From: Bacteroidota bacterium
GTDB taxonomy: Bacteria > Bacteroidota > Ignavibacteria > SZUA-365
NCBI GenBank assembly: GCA_018224415.1
Contig: JAGTUZ010000179.1
Location: forward strand, 1-16,862
Direction of reading: 5' to 3'
DNA length: 16,862 nucleotides
Every line of letters begins with the position of its first letter. Position 1 is the first letter of the stretch. Shown here piece by piece: positions 1 through 7,535 of the stretch. The notes beneath the pieces are model-generated. The model saw only the letters and a program-made list of their open reading frames with translations, was not told the DNA's origin and ran no database searches. The position numbers and the translations under genes are program-made.

Positions 1-359
1 ATCACGACGTTATGGGTCTGTCCGTCGATCACGACCTCGGCCTTGGTGACCATCAGGCGGATCTGCGTAATCTTGCCCGGATCGACATCCTGCCGGCCGA
101 GTTCGATGGATTTCCCGTTGTTCCACTCGAGCAGGTTGATGGTCTGCTCCGTGCCGGACAGCACCACCCAGCCCCCGTTCATGCTGACAGCCACTTCGGA
201 GAAGGTGATGTTGACCGCGTCGTAATCAGCGGGTGCGTCGGTCAGGCTCAGCGACAGCGTGGCCTTGGTCGGGGGATTGTTTGCGTCGTCGTCGCTGCAG
301 GCGGTAAACCCGATCGCCAGCAGAAGAAGGGGAAGCAGGATTGCGGAAAACCGTTTCAC
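1..359 (-). CDS. DUF4382-type lipoprotein, N-terminal part (cut by window edge)
   Basis: Reading the minus strand from a GTG at 359 gives an open frame of 119 codons that runs off the left edge with no stop. It starts VKRFSAILLPLLLLAIGFTAC: a short basic N-terminus, a hydrophobic core and a lipobox with Cys21, followed by an acidic SDDDAN stretch. This predicts a lipoprotein. After a short linker comes LSLSLTDAPADYDAVNITF and then a beta-rich stretch with SEVAVSMNGGWVVL and QIRLMV. That arrangement (LxLTDAP near the start, 'V.ITF.EV.V' after it) resembles the DUF4382 domain, whose function is unknown. The start is supported by GAGAGG at 366-371, six bases upstream of GTG; no in-frame ATG lies nearby. 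Family assignment is by motif memory, so moderately sure; the lipoprotein call is stronger. The C-terminal part lies outside the window. Confidence 0.75.
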   Translation of the reverse strand, partial: MKRFSAILLPLLLLAIGFTACSDDDANNPPTKATLSLSLTDAPADYDAVNITFSEVAVSMNGGWVVLSGTEQTINLLEWNNGKSIELGRQDVDPGKITQIRLMVTKAEVVIDGQTHNVV

Positions 360-541
360 GATGTACCTCTCAATGTTTGAAAGTAAGTCCATTACCGTAA
401 CTAATTGTCGTTTAATGGATTTGGTGGATTGAGTTCATGCAGCCCACCGCATCTAAACAACGCACATTCTGTATCTACCCATACCAATCTCGTTTCGTTC
501 CATCAGCCATCAGCCATCTGTCATTTGTCATTTGTCATTTG
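360..541. other. Intergenic region between rtcB and the DUF4382 gene
   Basis: This 182-bp stretch separates the end of rtcB from the start of the lipoprotein gene, both on the minus strand. Its right end is filled by the 7-bp tandem repeat described separately. The rest is less GC-rich than the genes around it and presumably carries the lipoprotein gene's promoter, but no convincing -10/-35 pair could be picked out. Short open frames here on the plus strand show no recognisable protein and are not called. Confidence 0.5.
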
Positions 542-545
542 TCAT
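501..545. repeat. 7-bp tandem repeat overlapping the rtcB stop codon
   Basis: On the plus strand six consecutive 7-mers run from 501 to 542: CATCAGC twice, CATCTGT once, then CATTTGT three times, followed by a partial CAT. The array therefore grades from one heptamer variant into another. On the minus (coding) strand it reads as repeated ATGACAA / ATGGCTG units, and the TGA stop of rtcB (542-544) lies in the last units. Because 7 is not a multiple of 3, the repeated TGA places stops in all three frames just downstream of rtcB. Confidence 0.85.
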
Positions 546-1978
546 CCTTTGATAACCCCGACCGGCTTGAACTTCGCCACTTTCAGGGTGATTCCGGCAT
601 CGTGCATGACATTGACCACATCGGCGACATCCTTGTAGGCATGCGGCATTTCCTCTGCGATGGTGCGGAGGCCCGTGGCCTGGATTTCCACACCACGCTC
701 GTGCAGTTCGCGGATCATGTCGCGGCCCTTGCTTTGTGCCATGGCCTTTTTCCTGCTCATGTGGCGTCCGGCGCCGTGACAGCTGCTGCCAAAGGTGTCC
801 GTCATCGCCCGTTCTGTGCCCACACAGAGGAAGGAATAGCGCCCCATGTCTCCGGGAATCAGCACGGGCTGTCCGACGCCGCGGTATTCGGCGGGAATGT
901 CGGGGTGTCCCGGACCGAAGGCCCGCGTCGCGCCCTTGCGATGCATGCAGACCTCCATCATCTGTCCGTCCACCTCGTGCCTTTCGAATTTCGCAATGTT
1001 GTGGCAGATGTCATACACCAGATTGAAACCCGCCTCGCGCTGCGTGATGCCGAGGGTTTCGCAAAACGCCTGCTCGGCAAGAGACATGATGACCTGCCGG
1101 TTTGCGAAGGCATAGTTGGCCGCGCAACGCATCGCCCCGATATACGCCTTGCCCTCGCGGCTATCCAGTGGGGCGCAGGCAAGTTGGCGATCCGGTATTT
1201 CAATACCGTATTTGCGTGTCGCTTCAAGTGTTACTTTAAGATAGTCATCGCAGATCTGGTATCCGAATCCGCGTGAACCGCAATGAATGAGCACGACGAT
1301 GCCGCCGGGACGCAGTCCGAACACCTCCGCCGCGGGATGATGGTAGATTTCCTCGACGCGGCCGATTTCCAGGAAATGGTTGCCTGAACCAAGCGTGCCG
1401 AGCTGGTCGGCGCCGCGCTGCCAGGGCCGTTCGTCCACGGCCTCGGGATCCGCTTCGGCGAGGACACCTTGTTCCTCGATGCGGTCGAGATGGGCGGCGG
1501 AACCGAATCCGCGATCGACGGCCCAGCGAGCGCCGCGAACGGCGACGTCGCGGAGTTCGCTGCGGGAGAGCTTCGGGATGGCCTTTGACGACCCGACGCC
1601 GGTGGGCACGTGCTTGAACAGACTGGCCACGAGATGACGGATGCGGGGCAGCACCTGCTCTGCCTGCAGGCCCGTGCCAACGAGGCGGACCCCGCAGTTG
1701 ATGTCGTACCCCACACCGCCGGGTGAAATGACGCCGCCGTCGCGCCGTGTGGCGCACACGCCGCCGATCGGGAAGCCGTAGCCCCAGTGGATGTCGGGCA
1801 TGGCGAGGGAATATTTGACAATGCCCGGCAGATGCGCCACGTTGGCGACCTGCTCGAGGCTTTTATCCTCCTGGATGCGCTGCATCATTTCGCGAGAGGC
1901 ATACACCCGTCCTGGCACGCGCATACCGCCCGTTTTCGGGATTTCCCAGAGGTTTTCGTTGATCTGTTTCACTTGCAT
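542..1978 (-). CDS. rtcB: RtcB, GTP-dependent 3'-phosphate RNA ligase
   Basis: The 478-aa product is a full-length RtcB, the manganese- and GTP-dependent ligase that joins RNA 3'-phosphate (or 2',3'-cyclic phosphate) ends to 5'-OH ends in tRNA splicing or RNA repair. Seen in the sequence: MPDIHWGYGFPIGG (residues 60-73), the metal-site motif GYDINCGVR with Asp92 and Cys95, and HGAGR with His401. The last is the residue guanylylated in characterised RtcBs: counted from the C-terminus (78 residues) it matches human His428, and the ending VIKG is also conserved. The start at 1978 (MQVKQINENLWEIP) is preferred because the family begins here and GGAG (1986-1989) lies seven bases upstream. An in-frame start at 2077 would add 33 basic residues encoded by an 8-bp repeat and is judged less likely. 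Archease is encoded directly upstream on the same strand. Product very sure; cellular substrate unknown. Confidence 0.95.
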   Translation of the reverse strand: MQVKQINENLWEIPKTGGMRVPGRVYASREMMQRIQEDKSLEQVANVAHLPGIVKYSLAMPDIHWGYGFPIGGVCATRRDGGVISPGGVGYDINCGVRLVGTGLQAEQVLPRIRHLVASLFKHVPTGVGSSKAIPKLSRSELRDVAVRGARWAVDRGFGSAAHLDRIEEQGVLAEADPEAVDERPWQRGADQLGTLGSGNHFLEIGRVEEIYHHPAAEVFGLRPGGIVVLIHCGSRGFGYQICDDYLKVTLEATRKYGIEIPDRQLACAPLDSREGKAYIGAMRCAANYAFANRQVIMSLAEQAFCETLGITQREAGFNLVYDICHNIAKFERHEVDGQMMEVCMHRKGATRAFGPGHPDIPAEYRGVGQPVLIPGDMGRYSFLCVGTERAMTDTFGSSCHGAGRHMSRKKAMAQSKGRDMIRELHERGVEIQATGLRTIAEEMPHAYKDVADVVNVMHDAGITLKVAKFKPVGVIKG

Positions 1979-1998
1979 CGCAGTACTCCATCTTCCAT

Positions 1999-2070
1999 CC
2001 GCCTTTCCGCCTTTCCGCCTCACCGCCTTTCCGCCTTTCCGTCTTTCCGCCTCACCGCCTTTCCGCCTCT
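1999..2070. repeat. 8-bp tandem repeat (9 copies) in the rtcB leader
   Basis: Nine exact-length octamers run without interruption from 1999 to 2070 on the plus strand: CCGCCTTT (five copies), CCGCCTCA (two), CCGTCTTT and CCGCCTCT (one each). The variants form an approximate higher-order 24-bp period. On the minus strand the unit reads AAAGGCGG or TGAGGCGG, so an rtcB transcript would carry a purine-rich leader with many AGG triplets that look like Shine-Dalgarno sequence. The array ends about 20 bp upstream of the rtcB ATG. It could also be read in frame with rtcB as repeats of RRKGGKA/E if an upstream start were used. Confidence 0.9.
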
Positions 2071-2079
2071 CACTCAAAA

Positions 2080-2099
2080 CGGCGCGCTGGTGCGCGCCG
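2080..2099 (-). terminator. GC-rich hairpin with short T run between archease and rtcB
   Basis: CGGCGCGC (2080-2087) and GCGCGCCG (2092-2099) form a perfect 8-bp stem with a TGGT loop. In the minus-strand direction of transcription the stem is followed by TTTTGAG, a weak U tract. It lies 29 bp after the archease stop (2129-2131) and before the octamer array and rtcB. It could be a partial terminator or attenuator, or simply mark the end of the archease transcript. Leaky termination would let both genes share one promoter. Confidence 0.5.
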
Positions 2100-2128
2100 C
2101 CCCCAGGCTATGCTTCCACCTTGCCGAC

Positions 2129-2551
2129 TCACGTATCGAATACGACCTCGGCGACAAAGCCTTCCTCGTCGCGATCGACACGCAGACCGTGCCAGGTGAC
2201 GGCCTTGATTTCCGTGGCATCGCGGGCGATGGTGTCGGTGAGGGGAACGACGCCGACACGCGCGCGGAGACCGTGGGCGTCGATGCGCTCGAGAACAAAG
2301 GAAACCGGCACGAGGCGTTCGGCGGCGACCAGGAAAATCAGTTCGGAAAGCCAGTCGCGGAGCAGCGCATCGAGCGCTTCGGCCCCGATGTCCACCGTGC
2401 GCTCCGTCTGCGCCGAGATGCCGGGGAGGGGACCGGTCATCAGCTGCATCATCCCACCCGCGGCGTGACGGAACAGCAGGTCGAGCGTCGCGCCGCGCAC
2501 GCGCATGGCGAGGTCGGCGGTGTGGTCGAGTTCTTCGAATTCCGGTTGCAT
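2129..2551 (-). CDS. Archease, RtcB-activating protein
   Basis: The 140-aa product matches archease in length and motifs. It has FEELDHTAD near the N-terminus (residues 5-13), MRVRGATLDLLFRHAA after it, a central ALDALLRDWLSELIFL helix, then ATEIKAVTWHGLRV and an acidic C-terminus ending VVFDT. Archease speeds guanylylation and turnover of RtcB; the HTAD Asp and the C-terminal Asp correspond, as far as I recall, to metal-binding residues of the family. The start is uncertain. ATG at 2551 gives the family's usual length, but ATG at 2566 and GTG at 2608 are in frame upstream and none has a clear ribosome-binding site. rtcB lies 150 bp downstream on the same strand, the classic functional pairing. 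Confident of the family, less so of the start. Confidence 0.9.
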   Translation of the reverse strand: MQPEFEELDHTADLAMRVRGATLDLLFRHAAGGMMQLMTGPLPGISAQTERTVDIGAEALDALLRDWLSELIFLVAAERLVPVSFVLERIDAHGLRARVGVVPLTDTIARDATEIKAVTWHGLRVDRDEEGFVAEVVFDT

Positions 2552-2719
2552 TTCGCGTGTCAGCATTCTGGTGATGGGGTCCGTCCGGTAATATACAGGC
2601 AATGGCACGCAGAGTCGAGGGCGCGAAACATTTTATGCAGAAGGCAGCAGGCGGAGGAGAGAGTAGAGGATGATAGTGTCCGCGATATTTATTACATTTC
2701 AAGATGTGATTTTCGACCC

Positions 2720-2748
2720 TTGGAATTCCCGAACATCATATATGTTTA
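2720..2748 (+). promoter_or_regulatory. Possible Bacteroidota-type promoter of the first S46 gene
   Basis: TTGG at 2720-2723 and TATGTTTA at 2741-2748 are spaced roughly like the Bacteroidota sigma consensus (TTTG, about 19 bp, TAnnTTTG), though neither box is perfect. The surrounding 2609-2770 gap is AT-richer than the genes. The predicted transcript would have a leader of under 20 nt before the ATG at 2771. This is a pattern match only. Confidence 0.3.
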
Positions 2749-2770
2749 TGTCTCAAAGAAGAGGAACAGC

Positions 2771-4951
2771 ATGAAGACGATGCTACGCACTTTCCTTCGT
2801 TCCATCGCCATCGTGTCGACCGTGGCGCTGCTTGCGGGCTGCGGCTCGAGCGGTGAGCTGTCGTCGTATGACGCGGTGAAACAGGCGAAGCTCGAACAGG
2901 TCCGCGCCGGCAAATTCGACAGCGGCCGGATGTGGACCTTCGAAGCCGCACCGGTGGACTACTTCCAGGAAACCTACAATTTCACGGCGACGCAGGAGTG
3001 GCTCGATGACGTGCGTTTGTCGTCCCTGCGCATGAGCACGGGCTGCTCGGCCTCGTTTGTCAGCGGCGACGGACTGGTGATGACAAACCACCACTGCGCC
3101 CGGGGGACCTTCGCAAGCGTGCAGAAGGAAGGCGAGAACCTGCTCAAGACGGGGTTTTTCGCAGAGACACTTGAAGACGAACGCAAGATTCCCGACGTGT
3201 ATTTCGAGCAGCTTCGTTCGATCCGCGACGTGACTCCGGAAATCCATGCCGCCATGGACGCGGCGCAGACCGACGAGGATCGCCTGAAGGCGCGGGACAA
3301 CGCAATCAAGGAGATCCAGGAGCGGGCCGAGAAGGACAGCGGACTGCGCGCGCAGGTAGTGAGACTGTATGATGGCGGACGCTTCTCGCTCTATCTTTTC
3401 AAGCGCTTCAGCGACGTTCGTCTCGTGCTCGCACCCGAACTGGGCATCGCCCATTTCGGCGGCGACCATGACAACTTCACGTATCCGCGCTACTGTCTGG
3501 ATTTCACCTTCGTGCGTCTGTATGACGACGACGGCAAGCCCTACAATCCCGACAACTTCTTCAATTGGAGCAAGGCCGGAGCGAAGGACGGCGAAGCGGT
3601 GTTTGTTGTCGGCAATCCCGGCAGCACCAGCCGCCTGAGTACGGCCGACCAACTCGCGTACTATCGCGACGTACAGTATCCGTATATCTCGAATCTGCTC
3701 AACGACCGCATGGAAGTCCTGCTGCTGTATGTCGAACAGCATCCCGAGAAGAAGGATGAAATGAAAACGCAGATTCTCGGTATTTCCAACGGACAGAAGG
3801 CGTACATGGGGCGCCTTTCCGGTTTGCGCGACGATGTGCTGATGCAGCGTCGTCGTGATTTCGACAGGCAGTTCCGCGCCGAGGTCATGAAGCGTCCGGA
3901 ACTCAAGGAGAAATACGGACACGTGTGGGACGAGATTGCCGATACGCGCGCGAAAATGCGCGAGGTGGCCCCGGACCAGTTCGGCCTGCGCGCGAACGGT
4001 CTCGGCATCTCCGTGCATTATACCAAGGCGGGACAGCTTGCTGCTTTCGCAAGCCAGATGCAGAAATCAGAGGAAGATCGCGCCGAGCAGTTCAAGGGCA
4101 ATAAGCTCGATCTGATGAAGCGCGCGATCGCCAAGGGCGTCAGCACCGACACGGATCTCGAACTGCTCACGCTCGAGCGCCAACTGAAAACCATGGTAGG
4201 CCAGCTCGGTAAGGATGACCCCGTCGTCGAGATGCTCATGAAGGGCAAGAACTGCCAGGACGCCGCCAGGGCGCTGCTCGCGTCGACGATACTCAACGAC
4301 TCCGCCAAGGTCGCGGCCCTGGTCGAAGGCGCTCCGGAATCCATCCTCGCAAGCAGGGATCCCTTCATCGCAGCTGCAGTCATGGCACAGCCGCGTCTCG
4401 AGGCCGCCACGGAAGTGTCGCGCGAGACGAGTGCACGCGACGAGGTGAACCGCAGTCTGCTCGGTCGTGCGCTGTACGACGTGTACGGCACCGCCATTCC
4501 GCCCGATGCCACGTTCTCCCTGCGCATCGCCGACGGTGTGGTCAAGGGCTTTGATTACAACGGTACCAAGGCGCCGGCCTTCACGACCTTCTACGGACTC
4601 TACGACCGGTACCACTCGAATCCCGGCTCCGAGGACTGGGATCTTCCCGCACGCTGGAAGACGCCGCCCGCGGGTCTGGACCTCTCGACGCCCATGGACA
4701 TTGTCTCCACAAACGATATCATCGGCGGGAATTCCGGCAGTCCGATGATCAACATCGAACGCGAGGTCGTCGGCCTGGTCTTCGACGGCAACATCGAAAG
4801 CCTGCCCGGCGATTTCATTTTCGCAGAGGATGCGGGCAATCGTACAGTCTCTGTGCATTCCGCCGGTATTCTCGAGGCCGTGCGCCATGCGTTCAATGCC
4901 GAGCGCGTTGCCCGCGAACTCGAGCGCGGCAGACTGCCCGCCGTCGACTGA
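2771..4951 (+). CDS. Family S46 dipeptidyl peptidase (DPP7-like), lipoprotein, copy 1
   Basis: The 726-aa product is a family S46 serine peptidase, which removes dipeptides from the N-terminus of peptides in the periplasm or at the cell surface. A signal peptide ends in LLAGC with Cys24, predicting lipidation. The split trypsin-like catalytic site is intact: MTNHHC at 104-109 (His108 by analogy with TNxH), GGDHDNFTYPR at 230-240 (Asp232/Asp234), and GGNSGSP with Ser655. A largely helical region of roughly residues 260-570 separates the two halves, as in known S46 structures. Eighteen residues after the Ser lies Gly673 in FDGN; Gly here marks DPP7 (hydrophobic P1) and Arg marks DPP11 (acidic P1), so this copy is predicted DPP7-like. 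The ATG at 2771 is chosen because the signal peptide begins there and GAGGA lies just upstream; the frame stays open far upstream. A paralogue follows. Confidence 0.93.
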   Translation: MKTMLRTFLRSIAIVSTVALLAGCGSSGELSSYDAVKQAKLEQVRAGKFDSGRMWTFEAAPVDYFQETYNFTATQEWLDDVRLSSLRMSTGCSASFVSGDGLVMTNHHCARGTFASVQKEGENLLKTGFFAETLEDERKIPDVYFEQLRSIRDVTPEIHAAMDAAQTDEDRLKARDNAIKEIQERAEKDSGLRAQVVRLYDGGRFSLYLFKRFSDVRLVLAPELGIAHFGGDHDNFTYPRYCLDFTFVRLYDDDGKPYNPDNFFNWSKAGAKDGEAVFVVGNPGSTSRLSTADQLAYYRDVQYPYISNLLNDRMEVLLLYVEQHPEKKDEMKTQILGISNGQKAYMGRLSGLRDDVLMQRRRDFDRQFRAEVMKRPELKEKYGHVWDEIADTRAKMREVAPDQFGLRANGLGISVHYTKAGQLAAFASQMQKSEEDRAEQFKGNKLDLMKRAIAKGVSTDTDLELLTLERQLKTMVGQLGKDDPVVEMLMKGKNCQDAARALLASTILNDSAKVAALVEGAPESILASRDPFIAAAVMAQPRLEAATEVSRETSARDEVNRSLLGRALYDVYGTAIPPDATFSLRIADGVVKGFDYNGTKAPAFTTFYGLYDRYHSNPGSEDWDLPARWKTPPAGLDLSTPMDIVSTNDIIGGNSGSPMINIEREVVGLVFDGNIESLPGDFIFAEDAGNRTVSVHSAGILEAVRHAFNAERVARELERGRLPAVD

Positions 4952-4987
4952 GCGAACGCAGCACACGTACACGGTCCGTTTCGATTC

Positions 4988-5024
4988 TGTGGCCACCATT
5001 TCCCGGTGGCCACATTTTTATTTT
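4988..5024 (+). terminator. Rho-independent terminator after S46 copy 1
   Basis: TGTGGCCACC (4988-4997) pairs perfectly with GGTGGCCACA (5005-5014) across a 7-nt loop, giving a 10-bp stem. TTTTTATTTT follows immediately at 5015-5024. It starts 37 bp after the stop codon of the first peptidase gene. The opposite strand has no T tract, so it works in the plus direction only. Confidence 0.93.
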
Positions 5025-5047
5025 GTGAAACGCAACCAGCCGGCCTC

Positions 5048-5078
5048 CGGACCGTATATAAGAGGATGGAGCGGTCCG
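5048..5078. promoter_or_regulatory. Perfect 7-bp dyad upstream of S46 copy 2
   Basis: CGGACCG (5048-5054) and CGGTCCG (5072-5078) are perfect inverted repeats separated by 17 bp that include TATATAA. The site lies about 160 bp upstream of the second S46 start. It could be an operator half-site pair, a leader hairpin, or chance; no known regulator's consensus is recognised. Confidence 0.3.
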
Positions 5079-5237
5079 AACATTTCACCCCTCTCAAGCG
5101 CTCTCCTCCCGGGGCCCTGTCCTGCCATGCCCCATTCCCTCGTTCCTGATATGATGGAAATTTCTTACCTTTCTCTATTATACCCCCCAAAGGGAAGGCC
5201 AACCGAACTACCTTTACCATTTTCAGGACAATTGCTT

Positions 5238-7403
5238 ATGCGAACCATGATTCAGAAGGGGATGCTCGTTCTCTTCGTCGCCATGCTTTTTGCGGGCTGC
5301 AGCAGCACGCAGGAACTGACGCCGTATCAGAAGGCGAAGCAGGAAAAACTCGAAAGTATCGAAGCGCAGCGCTTCGACAATGGTCGGATGTGGACCTTTG
5401 ACTATCCGCCCCTGGAGTATTTCAAGGACGAGTACAACTTCAATGCCGACGAGCAGTGGATGAATGACGTGCGCATGTCCGCACTTCGCTTCGCCACCTG
5501 GTGTTCCGCCTCCTTCGTCAGTGCCGACGGCTTGGTGATGACCAACCATCACTGTGGTCGCGACCCCGTCGATCAGGTTTCGCAGGAAGGCGAGAATCTG
5601 GGAGTGAACGGCTTCATCGCCCACACGCTCGAGGACGAGCGCAAGGTCGACGGGCTGTTCGTCGAACAGCTGGTCGAGATCCGGGATGTCACTGCGGAAG
5701 TGATCGTCGCGATGGACGCCGCCGACACCGACGAGGCACGTCTCGCTGCCCGCGACAAAAAAATCGCCGAACTCGAGGAGAGCATCTCCGCGGAGACGGG
5801 CAACCGCTGCCAGCTCGTCACGTTCTTCAACGGCGGAAAGTATTCCGCATACGTCTACAAGCGCTATGACGACATCCGTCTCGTGTTTTCACCCGAGCTT
5901 TCGCTTGGGTTCTTTGGCGGAGACGACGACAACTTCACCTATCCGCGGTATACCCTCGACTGCAATTTCTTCCGGGTGTACGACGAAGAGGGCAAGCCGC
6001 TGAAAACCGACCACTTCTACAAATGGAGCGCCAACGGTGCCGCCGAAGACGAACTCGTGTTCACCGTCGGCAATCCGGGCAGCACCAGTCGCCTCAGCAC
6101 GTCGGCCCAGCTCGAATTCAATCGCGACGTGCAGTTCCCGTGGATCTCGAATCTGCTCGATGACTATGTCGACGTGCTCAAGCAGTACATGAAGCTGCAT
6201 CCCGAGCAGAAGGAAGAAATGACCAACCAGCTCTTCAGCATCGCCAACTCGCAGAAGGCGTATCGTGGACAGCTCGACGGACTCGAAAATGATGTGCTGA
6301 TGCAGCGTCGCAAGGACTTCGACAGCAAGTTCCGCGCACAGATCATGGCCAAGCCCGCGCTCGCCTCGAAGTATGGACACCTCTGGGACGAGATCGCCGA
6401 CGCCCGCCAGAAAGTGCGCGACGTCGCGCCGGACCTGCTTTCGCTTCGCTTCGAAGTACTCGGCGCTCCGGTGTATCTGAATCAGGCGATGAGTCTGGTC
6501 CGCCTGACCGATGAACTGAAGAAATCTGAAGAAGATCGCGGCAATCCCTACAAGGGCAAGGCGCTCGAACTGACGATGCGCTCCCTGCGGAAGTTCCGTC
6601 CCGCCGACATGGATATGGAGCGTCTGACGCTTTCGAAGAAATTGCTTATGATGAAGCGTTTGCTCGGTGAGGACGATCCGATTGTGCGCACCGCGCTTCG
6701 TGGCCAGAACTACATGGACGCCGCCCAGCGGATGCTGGATGCGTCCATTCTTGCCGACTCCACCAGGTTCGAAGCCTTCGCGGCAGGCATTCCGGAATCC
6801 ATTTCCTCGACGAATGATCCGTTCATCGCCGTCGCGCGTTTGGCAGTTCCGCGCCTCAAAGAGGCCGCCGAGGTGGCAAACGACGTGCGCGCGCGAGACC
6901 AGGTCAACAACACACTGCTCGGTCGTGCCCTGTTTGAGATTTACGGCACGTCGATTCCGCCAGATGCGACCTTCACCCTCCGCATCAGCGACGGCATCGT
7001 CAAGGGCTATCCCTACAACGGGACGAAGGCACCGCCGTTCACGACCTTCTACGGCATGTACGATCGTCACTATTCCTTCGCCGGTGACGAACAGTGGGCG
7101 CTGCCCGAGCGCTGGCTGAATCCACCTGCGGCCTTCGACCTGAAGACGCCGCTGAATTTCAGTTCGACCAACGACATCATCGGAGGCAACTCCGGTAGTC
7201 CCCTCATCAACCGCAACAAGGAAGTTGTTGGCCTCGCGTTCGACGGCAACATCGAGAGCCTCCCGGGCGAGTTTATTTTTGCGCCGGAGATGGGCAACCG
7301 CACGGTCTCGGTGCATTCCTCCGCCATGATCGAGGCGATCAACCACATTTACAAGCTCGATCGCCTGGCGAAGGAACTCCGCGCCGGTCGCATCGTCGAA
7401 TGA
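5238..7403 (+). CDS. Family S46 dipeptidyl peptidase (DPP7-like), lipoprotein, copy 2
   Basis: The 721-aa product is a close paralogue of the preceding gene, aligning along its whole length with few gaps. Its signal peptide ends in LFAGC (Cys21), again predicting a lipoprotein. Catalytic motifs are intact: MTNHHC at 101-106 (His105), GGDDDNFTYPR from 227 (Asp229/Asp231), and GGNSGSP with Ser652. The specificity position 18 residues after the Ser is Gly670 in FDGN, so it is also predicted DPP7-like with a preference for hydrophobic P1 residues. It differs from copy 1 around the first motif (FATWCSASF against MSTGCSASF; NHHCGRD against NHHCARG), which might change substrate choice. The ATG at 5238 is preceded by AGGA at 5225-5228; the frame is open upstream but the signal peptide sets the start. 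Each copy ends in its own terminator, so independent expression is likely. Confidence 0.93.
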   Translation: MRTMIQKGMLVLFVAMLFAGCSSTQELTPYQKAKQEKLESIEAQRFDNGRMWTFDYPPLEYFKDEYNFNADEQWMNDVRMSALRFATWCSASFVSADGLVMTNHHCGRDPVDQVSQEGENLGVNGFIAHTLEDERKVDGLFVEQLVEIRDVTAEVIVAMDAADTDEARLAARDKKIAELEESISAETGNRCQLVTFFNGGKYSAYVYKRYDDIRLVFSPELSLGFFGGDDDNFTYPRYTLDCNFFRVYDEEGKPLKTDHFYKWSANGAAEDELVFTVGNPGSTSRLSTSAQLEFNRDVQFPWISNLLDDYVDVLKQYMKLHPEQKEEMTNQLFSIANSQKAYRGQLDGLENDVLMQRRKDFDSKFRAQIMAKPALASKYGHLWDEIADARQKVRDVAPDLLSLRFEVLGAPVYLNQAMSLVRLTDELKKSEEDRGNPYKGKALELTMRSLRKFRPADMDMERLTLSKKLLMMKRLLGEDDPIVRTALRGQNYMDAAQRMLDASILADSTRFEAFAAGIPESISSTNDPFIAVARLAVPRLKEAAEVANDVRARDQVNNTLLGRALFEIYGTSIPPDATFTLRISDGIVKGYPYNGTKAPPFTTFYGMYDRHYSFAGDEQWALPERWLNPPAAFDLKTPLNFSSTNDIIGGNSGSPLINRNKEVVGLAFDGNIESLPGEFIFAPEMGNRTVSVHSSAMIEAINHIYKLDRLAKELRAGRIVE

Positions 7404-7433
7404 TCCCGGCCCGCACGGGCCCATGGAAAACGG

Positions 7434-7466
7434 AAAACCCCGTCAGCCGGAAGCTGGCGGGGTTTT
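7434..7466. terminator. Bidirectional terminator between S46 copy 2 and iorB
   Basis: AAAACCCCGTCAGC (7434-7447) and GCTGGCGGGGTTTT (7453-7466) pair along 14 positions with a single wobble and a 5-nt loop. The A-rich 5' arm becomes a T run on the opposite strand, so the element can stop transcription from both sides. It lies between the convergent ends of the plus-strand peptidase gene and the minus-strand iorB. Confidence 0.9.
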
Positions 7467-7535
7467 CTCGTATGTTCCTGTCCGATATTCCTGTCGCAAC
7501 CCGGAGCGATGATGTCCGGGCGGGAGCGGGGGAGA

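Larger units (their letters stand above)
4952..5237 (+). other. Intergenic region between the two S46 genes
   Basis: This 286-bp gap holds a strong terminator at its left end (4988-5014) and a perfect 7-bp dyad further in (5048-5078). The 3' part has a pyrimidine-rich stretch (about 5161-5190) and AGGA at 5225-5228, nine bases before the ATG at 5238, a plausible ribosome-binding site. No separate gene is supported here. The layout suggests that the second peptidase has its own promoter. Confidence 0.6.

Noticed and set aside
501..545. CRISPR array
   Set aside because: The units are 7 bp with no spacers, so this is a simple tandem repeat. The same holds for the 8-bp array at 1999-2070.
1979..2077. 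N-terminal extension of RtcB encoded by the octamer repeat
   Set aside because: Not called as coding because the family start at 1978 has its own ribosome-binding site. It is kept as an alternative in the findings.
1787..2770. Upstream in-frame extension of the first S46 gene
   Set aside because: It crosses archease and the octamer array on the wrong strand and precedes a clear lipoprotein signal peptide starting at 2771.
5889..7424. 511-codon open frame antisense to the second S46 gene
   Set aside because: A similar antisense frame (2783-4018) lies opposite the first S46 gene. This is expected when paralogues share codon bias, so it is not evidence of a conserved antisense gene.
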